Shown here in pieces: positions 1-7,100 of a stretch of 8,767 nt of DNA. Each line of letters starts with the position of its first letter. Positions within the stretch are counted from its first letter, which is position 1. The notes beneath the pieces are model-generated. The model did no database searches, was not told the origin of the DNA, and was given only the letters and a program-made list of their open reading frames with translations. The stretch is from an uncultured Oscillospiraceae bacterium. Its GTDB lineage: Bacteria; Bacillota; Clostridia; Oscillospirales; Oscillospiraceae. The DNA lies in NCBI GenBank assembly GCA_934573945.1, contig CAKTMQ010000065.1:1-8767 (forward strand), given 5' to 3'. Made by a program: the position numbers and the translations under genes.

Positions 1-150
1 GAGGGCACTGAGATGTGCATGCCCGGCGATAACGTCGACATGAAGGTCGAGCTGATCACCCCCATCGCTATCGAGAAGGGTCTGCGTTTCGCTATCCGTG
101 AGGGCGGCCGTACCGTCGGTTCCGGCGTCGTCATCGAGATCGAGCAGTAA
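1..150 (+). CDS. tuf: Elongation factor Tu, C-terminal fragment (5' end outside window)
   Basis: This is the last 49 codons of EF-Tu, the GTPase that brings aminoacyl-tRNA to the ribosome in the cytoplasm. The frame is open from base 1 to the TAA at 148-150. It shows the hallmarks of EF-Tu domain III: a PGDN turn near the start, then MKVELI, then a [23 protein letters not shown] block and a short acidic tail ending IEIEQ. Codon use is strongly biased (GGC, ATC, GAG, CGT), as expected for a highly expressed gene. A strong intrinsic terminator lies about 20 bases after the stop, so this is the last gene of its transcript, and the following MATE gene has its own promoter. Identification is very secure from conserved residues. 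The GTPase domain and domain II are outside the window. Confidence 0.97.
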   Translation, partial: EGTEMCMPGDNVDMKVELITPIAIEKGLRFAIREGGRTVGSGVVIEIEQ

Positions 151-167
151 TCGGATCGAGTTTATGC

Positions 168-200
168 AAAAAAGAAAGCCCATATGGGCTTTCTTTTTTT
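168..200 (+). terminator. Intrinsic terminator of tuf
   Basis: A perfect inverted repeat AGAAAGCCC-ATAT-GGGCTTTCT is preceded by an A-run and followed by a run of seven Ts. The A-run/T-run symmetry means it could also terminate leftward transcription. It lies about 20 bases after the tuf stop codon. Confidence 0.93.
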
Positions 201-350
201 GCTCTGCGCGGTGCCATAGCGGCTTGGCCAACTTCAGACATACGCCGGGCTTGTATAGTGCGTGGGCGGCCGGGACATCACGCAATACGATGTTTCCCGG
301 TGTTTCTCCGGGAAAAACGCCGAAAAAGAGAAAACAAGATAAAAATAAGG

Positions 351-378
351 TTGATTTTTTGCAGGAAGATGTTATGAT
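351..378 (+). promoter_or_regulatory. Probable sigma-A promoter of the MATE/hydrolase operon
   Basis: A -35-like TTGATT (351-356) is separated by 16 bases from a -10-like TATGAT (373-378). Transcription would begin near 385 and give a short leader of about 30 bases before the AAGGAG ribosome binding site at 400-405. Local AT-richness supports it. The bases between the tuf terminator and this promoter (201-350) hold no gene I can support; the only structure there is an 8-bp inverted repeat at 293-315. Confidence 0.7.
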
Positions 379-413
379 AGTCAAACACAACCTGATGTGA
401 AGGAGACAAATCT

Positions 414-1817
414 ATGTCCGGTGGAAGCCGATACAGTATTGATATGTGCAGCGGTGCGCTGCTGCCGAAGATCCTGACCTTTGCCCTGCCGCTGATGTGT
501 TCCAGCGTATTGCAGTTGCTGTTCAATGCGGCGGATATTGTGGTGGTGGGCAAGTTTGCAGGCGATAATTCACTGGCGGCAGTGGGCTCCAATGCGGCGC
601 TTATCAACCTGCTGGTGAACCTGTTTGTAGGTCTGTCGGTAGGCGCCAACATTCTGGCTGCCCGCTTTATCGGCGCCGGCAATAAGGATGCCCTGCGCCA
701 GACGGTGCATACCTCCATGCTGCTGGCGCTGCTCAGCGGCATTCTGCTGGCGGTAGTGGGTGTTACCACCGCCAAGCCTCTGCTGCACCTGATGCAGGTG
801 CCGGATTCCATTCTGCCGTTGGCGGCACTGTATCTGCGAATCTACTTTCTGGGAATGCCCGCCACGATGCTTTACAACTTCGGCGCGGCGCTGCTGCGGT
901 CGGTGGGGGATACCCGGCGCCCACTGTATTACCTGATCGCCGCCGGTATCGTCAATGTGGTGCTGAATCTGGTATTTGTGATCCTCTGCCGAATGGACGT
1001 GGCGGGCGTCGGTTTGGCCACCGTGATCTCCCAGTGCCTGTCGGCCTTTTTGGTGGTGCGCTGCCTGACTCATGAGGAGGGCGACATCCGTCTCGACCTG
1101 CGGGCGCTGCGGATCACCCCTAACCGCCTGTGGCAGATTCTGGAGATCGGCGTTCCCTCCGGTGTGCAGGGCGTGGCCTTTTCCCTGTCCAATGTCATCA
1201 TTCAGGCGGCGATCAACGGCTTCGGCGAGACGGTCATCTCCGGCAACACCGCCGCCAGCAATATCGAGGGCTTTATTTACGTGGCCTGCAACGCCTTTTA
1301 TCAGGCCAACGTGGCCTTCACCAGCCAGAACTACGGCGCAGGAAAGCTGGAGCGCCTGCGTCCCATTGCCATCTGCTCCGCCGCCTGCTCCGCCTCCGTG
1401 GCGGTCATCGGTGGCCTGCTGGGCTATTTCTTCGGCCCCCAGCTGCTGCATATCTACTCCAACAGCGACACGGTGGCCGCCGCCGGCATGGTGCGCATCA
1501 CCATCCTCTTCCTGCCCTATGTGCTCTGCGCCCTGATGGACGTGATCGTCGGTTCCATCCGCGGCATCGGCTACTCCGTCATGCCTATGGTGGTGACGCT
1601 GCTGGGCGCCTGCGCTTTCCGCATGGTGTGGCTCGCCACTATTTTCAGAGTTCCGCAGTATCACACGCCGGAGGTCATCTACTGGTCGTATCCCGTTTCC
1701 TGGGGACTGACTTTCCTGGCGCATCTGGTGTGCTACTTCATCGTGAGCCGGCGCCTGTACCGGCGTGAGGGAATGCTGCAAAAGCACCATCATCTCACAG
1801 TGCGCCACCCGGAATAA
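414..1817 (+). CDS. MATE-family efflux transporter (multidrug/cation antiporter)
   Basis: A 467-residue integral membrane protein of the MATE family, which exports drugs or other organic cations in exchange for Na+ or H+. The length fits the usual 440-480 residues with 12 helices. The N-terminal lobe has the typical opening of clostridial members: a DM-SG-LLPKILTFALPLM stretch (about residues 10-28), a QLLFNAADIVVVGKFAG stretch (34-50), and a VGLSVGANILAARFIGAG stretch (72-89). The second lobe begins near residue 240 with EIGVPSGVQGVAFSLSN and continues with the NAFYQANVAFTSQNYGAGK block (293-311), the counterpart of the first-lobe QxxGA pattern. The tail after residue 445 is short, basic and His-rich, so cytosolic. 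ATG 414 is chosen because AAGGAG (400-405) sits 8 bases upstream and the protein starts where family members do. Substrate cannot be read from sequence. It is probably co-transcribed with the C-N hydrolase 43 bases downstream. Confidence 0.93.
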   Translation: MSGGSRYSIDMCSGALLPKILTFALPLMCSSVLQLLFNAADIVVVGKFAGDNSLAAVGSNAALINLLVNLFVGLSVGANILAARFIGAGNKDALRQTVHTSMLLALLSGILLAVVGVTTAKPLLHLMQVPDSILPLAALYLRIYFLGMPATMLYNFGAALLRSVGDTRRPLYYLIAAGIVNVVLNLVFVILCRMDVAGVGLATVISQCLSAFLVVRCLTHEEGDIRLDLRALRITPNRLWQILEIGVPSGVQGVAFSLSNVIIQAAINGFGETVISGNTAASNIEGFIYVACNAFYQANVAFTSQNYGAGKLERLRPIAICSAACSASVAVIGGLLGYFFGPQLLHIYSNSDTVAAAGMVRITILFLPYVLCALMDVIVGSIRGIGYSVMPMVVTLLGACAFRMVWLATIFRVPQYHTPEVIYWSYPVSWGLTFLAHLVCYFIVSRRLYRREGMLQKHHHLTVRHPE

Positions 1818-1860
1818 ACGACCGCGGGAGGTCGGATGCACGAAAACGGAGGTATTTTCC

Positions 1861-2658
1861 ATGAAAATCGCACTTTGTCAAATCGCCATAGGCGAGAATG
1901 AGACAGAAAATCTGGAGCGGGAACTGGCGGCATTGGAGCAGGCCGCCGCTTGCGGCGCGGAACTGATCGTGTACCCGGAGCTGCAGCTGCACCGGTTCTT
2001 TCCGCAGTACGCGGGACTGGATGCGGCGGACAAGCTGCTGTGCATCGATGACCCGGTGATCCGCCGGTTTCAGGACGCCTGTCGGCAGCAGCACATCATG
2101 GCTGCGCCCAATTTCTACCTGCGGGAGCCCACCGGTCATTTTGACGCCACACTGCTGATCGACAGCGACGGCACGCTGCTGGGTCGGCAGAAGATGGTGC
2201 ACATTGCCCAGGCGGCGCAGTTCTATGAGCAGGATTACTACACTCCTTCGGATGACGGCTTTCAGGTTTTTGATACGCCGCAGGGCAGAATCGGTATCGT
2301 GGTGTGCTTTGACCGGCACTACCCCGAGAGCGTCCGCACGGAGGCGCTGCTGGGCGCGGATCTGATTTTGATTCCCACCGCCAACACCATGGCCGAGCCG
2401 ATGGAGATGTTCGACTGGGAGGTCAAGGTACAGGCGTTCCAAAACAGCGTGGCCATCGCCATGTGCAACCGTGTGGGCAGGGAAGGGGACATGGTGTTCT
2501 CCGGCAGATCGCTGGTGACAGACGCCAACGGTGAGACGCTGGCACAGGCCGACGGCGAGGAAACGCTCCTCTACGCCCAGGTGGATCTGGCCGCCTCCGG
2601 CCGGATTCGTGCGGCACGCCCCTATACCAGTCTGCGCCGTCCGGCGTTGTACCGGTAA
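1861..2658 (+). CDS. Nitrilase-superfamily carbon-nitrogen hydrolase (N-carbamoylputrescine amidase / beta-ureidopropionase-like)
   Basis: A 265-residue soluble hydrolase that should cleave a C-N bond of an amide or N-carbamoyl compound. The Glu-Lys-Cys triad is visible: Glu40 in LIVYPEL, Lys111 in GRQKMVHI, and Cys149 in GIVVCFDRHYPES. The FYEQDYYTPSDDGF segment (121-134) matches the second-glutamate/YxTPGD region of the N-carbamoyl amidohydrolase branch (AguB-like, D-carbamoylase-like), so that branch is favoured over plain nitrilases. Near the C-terminus, FSGRSLVTDANGE (213-225) is the usual SxIxDPxGE-like strand. The frame is open upstream to 1765, inside the MATE gene, but ATG 1861 is preferred: GGAGG at 1848-1852 is 8 bases upstream, and the protein then opens with the typical MKIALCQI strand. 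A 5-bp hairpin (1819-1834) lies in the 43-base gap after the MATE stop. The exact substrate is unknown. Confidence 0.9.
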   Translation: MKIALCQIAIGENETENLERELAALEQAAACGAELIVYPELQLHRFFPQYAGLDAADKLLCIDDPVIRRFQDACRQQHIMAAPNFYLREPTGHFDATLLIDSDGTLLGRQKMVHIAQAAQFYEQDYYTPSDDGFQVFDTPQGRIGIVVCFDRHYPESVRTEALLGADLILIPTANTMAEPMEMFDWEVKVQAFQNSVAIAMCNRVGREGDMVFSGRSLVTDANGETLAQADGEETLLYAQVDLAASGRIRAARPYTSLRRPALYR

Positions 2659-2688
2659 AGGGAACAAGCTAAATGAATCAGATAGAAA

Positions 2689-2716
2689 GGCGGCGCCTGT
2701 GTCTACAGGCGCCGCC
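2689..2716 (+). terminator. Hairpin after the C-N hydrolase, possible terminator without a T-run
   Basis: A perfect 12-bp stem, GGCGGCGCCTGT and its complement, encloses a GTCT loop 30 bases after the hydrolase stop. It is very stable but is followed by TCAGGC rather than a T-run. A second small inverted repeat, CAGGCT/AGCCTG (2718-2737), follows at once. It may be a transcript 3'-end stabiliser or an atypical terminator. Confidence 0.5.
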
Positions 2717-2735
2717 TCAGGCTCTTGAGGAAGCC

Positions 2736-2915
2736 TGTCATTGCGAGCCAGTCCGCAGACTGGCGTGGCAATCTGTTTTTAAGAGATGCAACAGGATATA
2801 GTCATTGAGATCGGAGTTAAAAACATACTGCGGTATGTTTTCTTAACACCCCAACGGATCCCCACGTGGCTTCGCACCGCGAAGCCAGTACCTTGGGGTG
2901 CTCCCTAGAATGACA
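2736..2915. repeat. MITE-like dispersed repeat of about 180 bp, a chain of stem-loops
   Basis: The segment begins TGTCATTGCGAG and ends with AATGACA, giving 7-bp perfect terminal inverted repeats. Inside are three hairpins. The first is TTGC-GA-GCCAGTC-CGCA-GACTGGC-GTG-GCAA (2741-2771). The second is centred on AAACATAC-TGCG-GTATGTTT (2821-2840), with outer GTTAA/TTAAC arms. The third is nested, with CACCCCAA (2847-2854) pairing TTGGGGTG (2893-2900) around GGCTTCGC-ACC-GCGAAGCC (2868-2886). It encodes nothing. The TGTCATTGCGAG...GTGGCAATC style of end is known from widespread small repeats in Clostridia and other phyla (from memory, not searched). No clear target-site duplication is visible. 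Confidence 0.7.
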
Positions 2916-2940
2916 GAAAAGGGTTTCTTGACAAGCGCAG

Positions 2941-2971
2941 AGCCTGCACCGCACAGCGGCGCAGGCTTTTT
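2941..2971 (+). terminator. Intrinsic terminator downstream of the repeat
   Basis: The stem is AGCCTGC-A-CCGC-ACA-GCGG-C-GCAGGCT, 11 pairs with one internal mismatch, followed by TTTTTA. It is well formed for + strand transcription and would stop readthrough from the MATE/hydrolase operon before the BlaI promoter. The distance from the hydrolase stop (about 280 bases) suggests the repeat may have inserted between that gene and its terminator. Confidence 0.8.
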
Positions 2972-3033
2972 ACGTAAAAGAGATCATGCGCGTGTTGCCC
3001 CTTGATGGTGAGCAGCCGCGGACAGAGGAAAAG

Positions 3034-3067
3034 CTCCCGGTTTCTGAAAAAATTCAGAAGCCGGGAG
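3034..3067. terminator. Strong hairpin just upstream of the blaI promoter
   Basis: CTCCCGG-T-TTCTGAA pairs with TTCAGAA-G-CCGGGAG around an AAAA loop, a 15-pair stem with one T-G wobble. On the + strand it is followed by TTATTGCC, and on the - strand by CTTTTCC, so it is a weak bidirectional terminator at best. No minus-strand gene in the window needs it. It may insulate the BlaI promoter from upstream transcription. Confidence 0.45.
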
Positions 3068-3085
3068 TTATTGCCAAATTACCTC

Positions 3086-3114
3086 TTGACAAAAGAGACT
3101 ACATCCTGTAGTCT
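3086..3114 (+). promoter_or_regulatory. blaI-M56 operon promoter
   Basis: A consensus -35 TTGACA (3086-3091) is followed after 17 bases by TAGTCT (3109-3114). That -10 is poor, and TCTAAT at 3112-3117 matches better but needs a 20-base spacer, so the exact -10 is uncertain. Either way the -10 overlaps the first operator, as expected for a promoter repressed by the BlaI-family product. Confidence 0.75.
3096..3114. promoter_or_regulatory. BlaI-type operator 1
   Basis: A perfect dyad AGACTACA-TCC-TGTAGTCT containing the TACA...TGTA half-sites typical of BlaI/MecI/CopY repressors, with 3 bases between them. It covers the spacer and -10 of the promoter, so binding would exclude RNA polymerase. 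It is the exact reverse complement of operator 2. Confidence 0.87.
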
Positions 3115-3121
3115 AATGATA

Positions 3122-3140
3122 AGACTACAGGATGTAGTCT
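3122..3140. promoter_or_regulatory. BlaI-type operator 2
   Basis: A perfect dyad AGACTACA-GGA-TGTAGTCT, centred 26 bp from operator 1 and separated from it by AATGATA. It lies over the expected transcription start and immediately upstream of the ribosome binding site. In RNA, operators 1 and 2 could also pair with each other as a long hairpin. Confidence 0.87.
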
Positions 3141-3157
3141 GAAAGGAGGAATGTACC

Positions 3158-3520
3158 ATGGCGGAGATCCAGATGGGCATGGTGGAGGCGAAGTTTGCCG
3201 ACATCATCTGGCAGCACGTGCCGGTAACGTCCTCCCAGCTGGTAAAGCTGGGGGAGGCGGAGCTGGGCTGGAAGCGCACCACCGTACACACGGTGCTGCG
3301 GCGGCTGTGCGACAAGGGGCTTTTTCAGAATGACGGCGGCCTTGTGACGGCGCGGATGTCCCGGGAGACGTTTTACGCCCTGCAGAGCCGGCAGTTTGTG
3401 GAGGACAGCTTTCACGGTTCACTGCCAGCCTTTATTGCAGCCTTTACCCAGGGACGGCGGCTGACAGATCAGGAAAAAGAGGAGATCCACCGGATGATCG
3501 ACGAGACAGAGGAGGACTGA
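3158..3520 (+). CDS. blaI: BlaI/MecI/CopY-family transcriptional repressor
   Basis: A 120-residue winged-helix repressor of the penicillinase-repressor family. It binds TACA/TGTA dyads as a dimer and is inactivated by proteolysis when the partner membrane protease is triggered. The DNA-binding half covers about residues 1-70: the AKFADIIWQH helix (11-20), the recognition helix GWKRTTVHTVLRRLCDKGLF (37-56), and a short wing ending VTARMS. The acidic C-terminal helices (about 77-120, ending DETEED) are the usual dimerisation part. Length is close to BlaI and MecI (about 125). ATG 3158 is chosen because AGGAGG (3144-3149) is 8 bases upstream; ATG 3151 is too close and in another frame. The stop is 2 bases from the next start, so the two genes are translationally coupled. 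Two matching operators on its promoter predict autorepression. The symbol denotes the family; the inducer need not be a beta-lactam. Confidence 0.93.
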   Translation: MAEIQMGMVEAKFADIIWQHVPVTSSQLVKLGEAELGWKRTTVHTVLRRLCDKGLFQNDGGLVTARMSRETFYALQSRQFVEDSFHGSLPAFIAAFTQGRRLTDQEKEEIHRMIDETEED

Positions 3521-3522
3521 CC

Positions 3523-6500
3523 ATGAATGCCGTGTTTACGAAGCTGCTCTCCATGAGCGTGGCCGCCTGCTGGCTGATCCTGGCGGTGCTGGTACTGCGG
3601 TTGCTGTTGAAGAAAGCACCCCGCTGGATCAGCTGCCTGCTGTGGGCATTGGTGGCGGTACGGCTGGTGTGCCCCGTCAGCTTTCAGTCGCCGGTGTCGG
3701 CCTATCAGTTGTCGATCCCGTCCGCCACGGTGGAGGAGATCGGAAATATTCAGCATTTCCAGTATGTATCGGGTGAGGCATCCACCCCGAATGATACCGG
3801 CAGCCCCGGGGATGCCGGACTGAAAGCGCCGACAGTCCAGAGCGTGGCTCCGGCGTCCTCCGGAAAAGAGATGTCCGCCGGCGAAGCGGCGGCCTCCGGT
3901 GCACAGGCGGACAGAGATGCCCGCACCGTGTCGCCGCTGGTGCTTATCTGGCTGGCAGGCTGCTGCCTTCTGCTGCTGTATGGTCTGGGCAGCACGCTGC
4001 GGCTGCGGATACGGATGCGGGAGGCGGCGCGGCTGCGGGACAATATCTGGCTGTGCGACGCGGCATCCTCGCCCTTCCTGCTGGGGATTTTCAGCCCCCG
4101 GATCTATTTGCCCAGCAGCATGGACGAAAAAGAGATGGACTATGTGCTGGCGCATGAGCGGGCGCACCTGCGGCGGGGCGACCACCTCTGGAAGCCGCTG
4201 GGCTATGCACTGCTGGCGCTTCACTGGTTCAATCCGTTGGTGTGGCTGGCTTACTGGCTGTTCTGCCGGGATGTGGAGGCCGCCTGTGATGAGCGGGTGG
4301 TGCGCTATTTCAGTGCCGATGACCGAAAAGCTTATTCCACAGCCCTGTTGGCCTGCAGTCAGGGACGGCACGCGGTGTTGGCCTGCCCGTTGGCCTTCGG
4401 TGAGCTGGGTGTCAGAGCGCGGATCAAGGCGGTGCTGCACTATAAAAAGCCTGCTTTCTGGGTAGTATTGGCGGCGGTGATCGCCTGCGTGGCAGTGGCC
4501 GTCTGCTTCCTGACCGACCCGCTGGGCGCCGGCGGAACGCTCCGGGCGGTGGAGGAGGATCCCTCCATCTATAGTGGTCGGGGAGACTTTCAGCTGGATC
4601 TGGCGGATGCCGGGCTGAAGACCACGGTCTATACAACCGTGTGCAAGAGCGGTGACATCCAGCAGACAGCGTGTCTGACGGCCAGCAGTAAAGCAAAAGA
4701 GCTTCACATAAAATGGCTGGAGGTAAAGCAGTCGCTGCAAACGACGGGACTCAATCTGCAGCTGGCCACGGACGAATACGGCGGCTATGACAGGGAGAAT
4801 CTGGCGCTGCCGGCCACGCCGCAGGATAAGGCCTTCGCCACACGCCCGGCGGGGGAGAAGCTGACGGTGCGGGCAGGTGATCGGCTGGTGTTGGCAGCCA
4901 TGACCTATGACTTCGGCAACGGCCTGCCGCCGGAACTGAATTGCAGCAAGCTGCTTGCTCAGACTGCCCTCTGGGAGCGGGCGGACTGGCTGGTGCTGGT
5001 GTGGGCGGAATTCTCTGCCGAAGATACGGCGCCTGCGGAAAAACCGGACGGTGTCAGCAGCGAGTCCCTGCTGTCCAGCTTCCGCCTGCCGGTGGAAGTG
5101 GAGACGACCTGTACCGATACAGGCAGCGGTATGGATCTGGAGAGCCTGATACAGAGCAACACATGGGCACAGCAGCCCACCGAAGAACGGCCTGACGCCG
5201 TCGGTGAATGTGTGGTGCTCAGCAGCCGCAGCGGTGACCGGCTGTACATCATGGCCGCTCGGGACGATTTGCTGTGGGTCGCCGCCGATGGCACATCGGC
5301 AGTGGCTTACAGCTGCGGCATGACCGGTCAGAACATGGTGGCACAGCTGGCGCACTGGGCAGCCGCGGCGCGGCAGGGTATCGCCAACGCCGGCACGGTG
5401 GTGGGCAGCAGTGCCGAGTTCTTCCGCCGCGCTGAGCAAGCCCCCTTCCGCTGGGACATCTATCGGGATAACGGCTTTGATGTACTGCAGCTGCTGACGC
5501 TGCTGCGGGAGGATCAGGCGGCGCGTACCCTGACGCAGCAGGAATGTCTGGCGCTGCTGCGGAGCGTGGAGGGATTGGACGGCGCCTATACGGAGAGCTA
5601 TAGTGACCTGTTGGAGCAGCTCTACGCAAAAGATCCCGACACCTACCTGCAGGCGTGGTACGGACTGACCAATGCTCAGCAGGAGAAGCTGCCCCTCGGC
5701 TCACAGGGCGCACTGCCCTGGCCGGAGGGGATACAATGGTCGTATGAAGATAGTGCCGTGAATTATCCCCGGCTGGTCATCAATGCCGGGGGACGGAGCC
5801 TCTATATGACGGTGCCCTTACAGCTGGTGGATCGCATAGAGCAGCGGCTGACGGAGAACCGGCAGTTGGGCGGCTTTGAGCAGCCCCAGACGACCTATGG
5901 GTGGTCGCGCCCCCTGGTTTCCTGGACGGCGGAGACACCGGCGGTGTATCTATATCTCGGATCAGGTGGACAGGTCGACTACTATGACCGCTATGACCTG
6001 TGCCGCGGTGACGGCGGCCAGTGGGGGCTTATGACCCAGAATGGCGCGGTGCAGGCGGATAGCGAGGTGCGGCAGCTGCTGGCTCTCGTCGGATCCTTGA
6101 CCGGCTGGCAGACACAGAGCGGTCGGGAGAGCTTCTCCGGCCTGACGGCAGCGGAACTGATCTATAAAGATAAAATACTTCACACAACGGATGACAGCCG
6201 GCATCTGGCTCAACTGGAGCAGCTGCTGCAAAACCGCACACAGGCCAGCTATGCTGCCAAGACACCTATGGAGCGGGTACAGCTGCGCCTGACACGCAGC
6301 GACGGCAGTCAGGTGTCCGTGCTGCTGGACACGGATTCACCCCGGATCTTCCTGCCGCCTTTCTACTACTATGTGTACAACGACTATGAGAGTACCGGTA
6401 CACAGCCACTGCTGGAGGCGCTGGGACTGACGGCATGGCCGCCGGAGACAGAGGACATGGACGGCGGCGTCTGGCTCACGGAGCTGCTGGCGCAGCTGGT

Positions 6501-7095
6501 GCCGCCACCGACGCCGCAGGAGCTGACACGCTCCACCTTCCCCCTGTCAGAGCAGCAGATCAATGCCGCCATTACGCAGCTGGCGCTGCCGCTGACCATC
6601 TCTCAGGGGGAGACCTACTCCAGTCAGGAGGGACACATCACCTACACGCTGCGCGGCACGGAGACGTGGAGCGATTATTACAAGATGGTGGGCGTATCCA
6701 GTGCCGTCTACGGCAATAATAAGCGCCATTTACAGGTGCTCATTACCAAGGAGCCGCTGGAGGATAACAGTCTCCGCTGGGAGGACTGGCAGACGGACGC
6801 AGCCTTTGTTGCCCGGCTCAACGGCGGCTTCGCAGATCCGAACGAGCTGTATGAGCGGTTGTCCCAGCTGCCGACGGATCAGCCCGACGGCAGGTGGAGC
6901 TTCGAGGCAGGCGGCTGCTACTGGCAGGTGTGGTACAGCCCGACGACCACTGAAACGGGGCAGATCATCCACCGGCTGCTGTCCTTCAGCTGCGATGATT
7001 CCGAGGCGGATTACCGGGAGATGATGCGCGCGGCGGGCGAGAACCGTGACGCCCAGTATCAGGCACAGCAGGCGCAGCAAAGCACAAACAACTGA
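3523..7095 (+). CDS. BlaR1-type M56 membrane metalloprotease with a very large unrecognised sensor region
   Basis: A 1190-residue membrane protein, about twice the length of BlaR1/MecR1 (about 590). Membrane segments are visible near residues 9-30, 36-52, 138-156 and 312-330. The cytosolic zinc protease lies between the last two: His211-Glu212-x-x-His215 in VLAHERAHLRRGDH, with Glu252 in RDVEAACDERVV as likely third ligand. The extracellular loop 53-137 is low-complexity, rich in Ala, Ser and Gly. Residues 331-1190 should lie outside the cell. They contain no convincing SxxK/SxN/KTG set, so this is probably not a penicillin-binding sensor. Parts near 530-612 and 876-965 share a helix, strand, Gly-rich turn, strand, Tyr layout that hints at repeated small domains. 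The C-terminus is Gln-rich. The GGAGG at 3511-3515, inside the repressor gene, precedes ATG 3523 by 7 bases. Likely role: sense a surface signal and trigger loss of the partner repressor. The ligand is unknown. Confidence 0.88.
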   Translation: MNAVFTKLLSMSVAACWLILAVLVLRLLLKKAPRWISCLLWALVAVRLVCPVSFQSPVSAYQLSIPSATVEEIGNIQHFQYVSGEASTPNDTGSPGDAGLKAPTVQSVAPASSGKEMSAGEAAASGAQADRDARTVSPLVLIWLAGCCLLLLYGLGSTLRLRIRMREAARLRDNIWLCDAASSPFLLGIFSPRIYLPSSMDEKEMDYVLAHERAHLRRGDHLWKPLGYALLALHWFNPLVWLAYWLFCRDVEAACDERVVRYFSADDRKAYSTALLACSQGRHAVLACPLAFGELGVRARIKAVLHYKKPAFWVVLAAVIACVAVAVCFLTDPLGAGGTLRAVEEDPSIYSGRGDFQLDLADAGLKTTVYTTVCKSGDIQQTACLTASSKAKELHIKWLEVKQSLQTTGLNLQLATDEYGGYDRENLALPATPQDKAFATRPAGEKLTVRAGDRLVLAAMTYDFGNGLPPELNCSKLLAQTALWERADWLVLVWAEFSAEDTAPAEKPDGVSSESLLSSFRLPVEVETTCTDTGSGMDLESLIQSNTWAQQPTEERPDAVGECVVLSSRSGDRLYIMAARDDLLWVAADGTSAVAYSCGMTGQNMVAQLAHWAAAARQGIANAGTVVGSSAEFFRRAEQAPFRWDIYRDNGFDVLQLLTLLREDQAARTLTQQECLALLRSVEGLDGAYTESYSDLLEQLYAKDPDTYLQAWYGLTNAQQEKLPLGSQGALPWPEGIQWSYEDSAVNYPRLVINAGGRSLYMTVPLQLVDRIEQRLTENRQLGGFEQPQTTYGWSRPLVSWTAETPAVYLYLGSGGQVDYYDRYDLCRGDGGQWGLMTQNGAVQADSEVRQLLALVGSLTGWQTQSGRESFSGLTAAELIYKDKILHTTDDSRHLAQLEQLLQNRTQASYAAKTPMERVQLRLTRSDGSQVSVLLDTDSPRIFLPPFYYYVYNDYESTGTQPLLEALGLTAWPPETEDMDGGVWLTELLAQLVPPPTPQELTRSTFPLSEQQINAAITQLALPLTISQGETYSSQEGHITYTLRGTETWSDYYKMVGVSSAVYGNNKRHLQVLITKEPLEDNSLRWEDWQTDAAFVARLNGGFADPNELYERLSQLPTDQPDGRWSFEAGGCYWQVWYSPTTTETGQIIHRLLSFSCDDSEADYREMMRAAGENRDAQYQAQQAQQSTNN

Positions 7096-7100
7096 AACAG

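Noticed and set aside
293..315. Inverted repeat TTTCCCGG / CCGGGAAA between tuf and the MATE gene, considered as a terminator
   Set aside because: No T-run on either strand after the stem, and tuf already has a strong terminator 95 bases upstream. It remains an unexplained small dyad upstream of the MATE promoter.
98..400. 100-codon + frame spanning the tuf end and the intergenic region
   Set aside because: It overlaps tuf in another frame, runs through the tuf terminator and ends inside the MATE promoter region, with no binding site.
1765..1860. Upstream start for the C-N hydrolase, adding 32 residues
   Set aside because: It would start inside the MATE gene without a binding site; GGAGG plus ATG 1861 gives the canonical N-terminus.
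570..1862. 430-codon open frame on the minus strand
   Set aside because: Shadow of the MATE gene, extremely His/Gln/Gly-rich, with no recognisable domain.
3469..5439. 656-codon open frame on the minus strand
   Set aside because: It is antisense to the M56 gene, whose frame has clear motifs. The minus frame is rich in His, Gln, Arg and Pro, typical of a GC-rich shadow, and has no binding site or family signature.
3523..7095. Beta-lactam sensor (full BlaR1) assignment
   Set aside because: SxxK-like strings (near residues 112 and 389) lack partner motifs and domain context, so only the M56 part is called.
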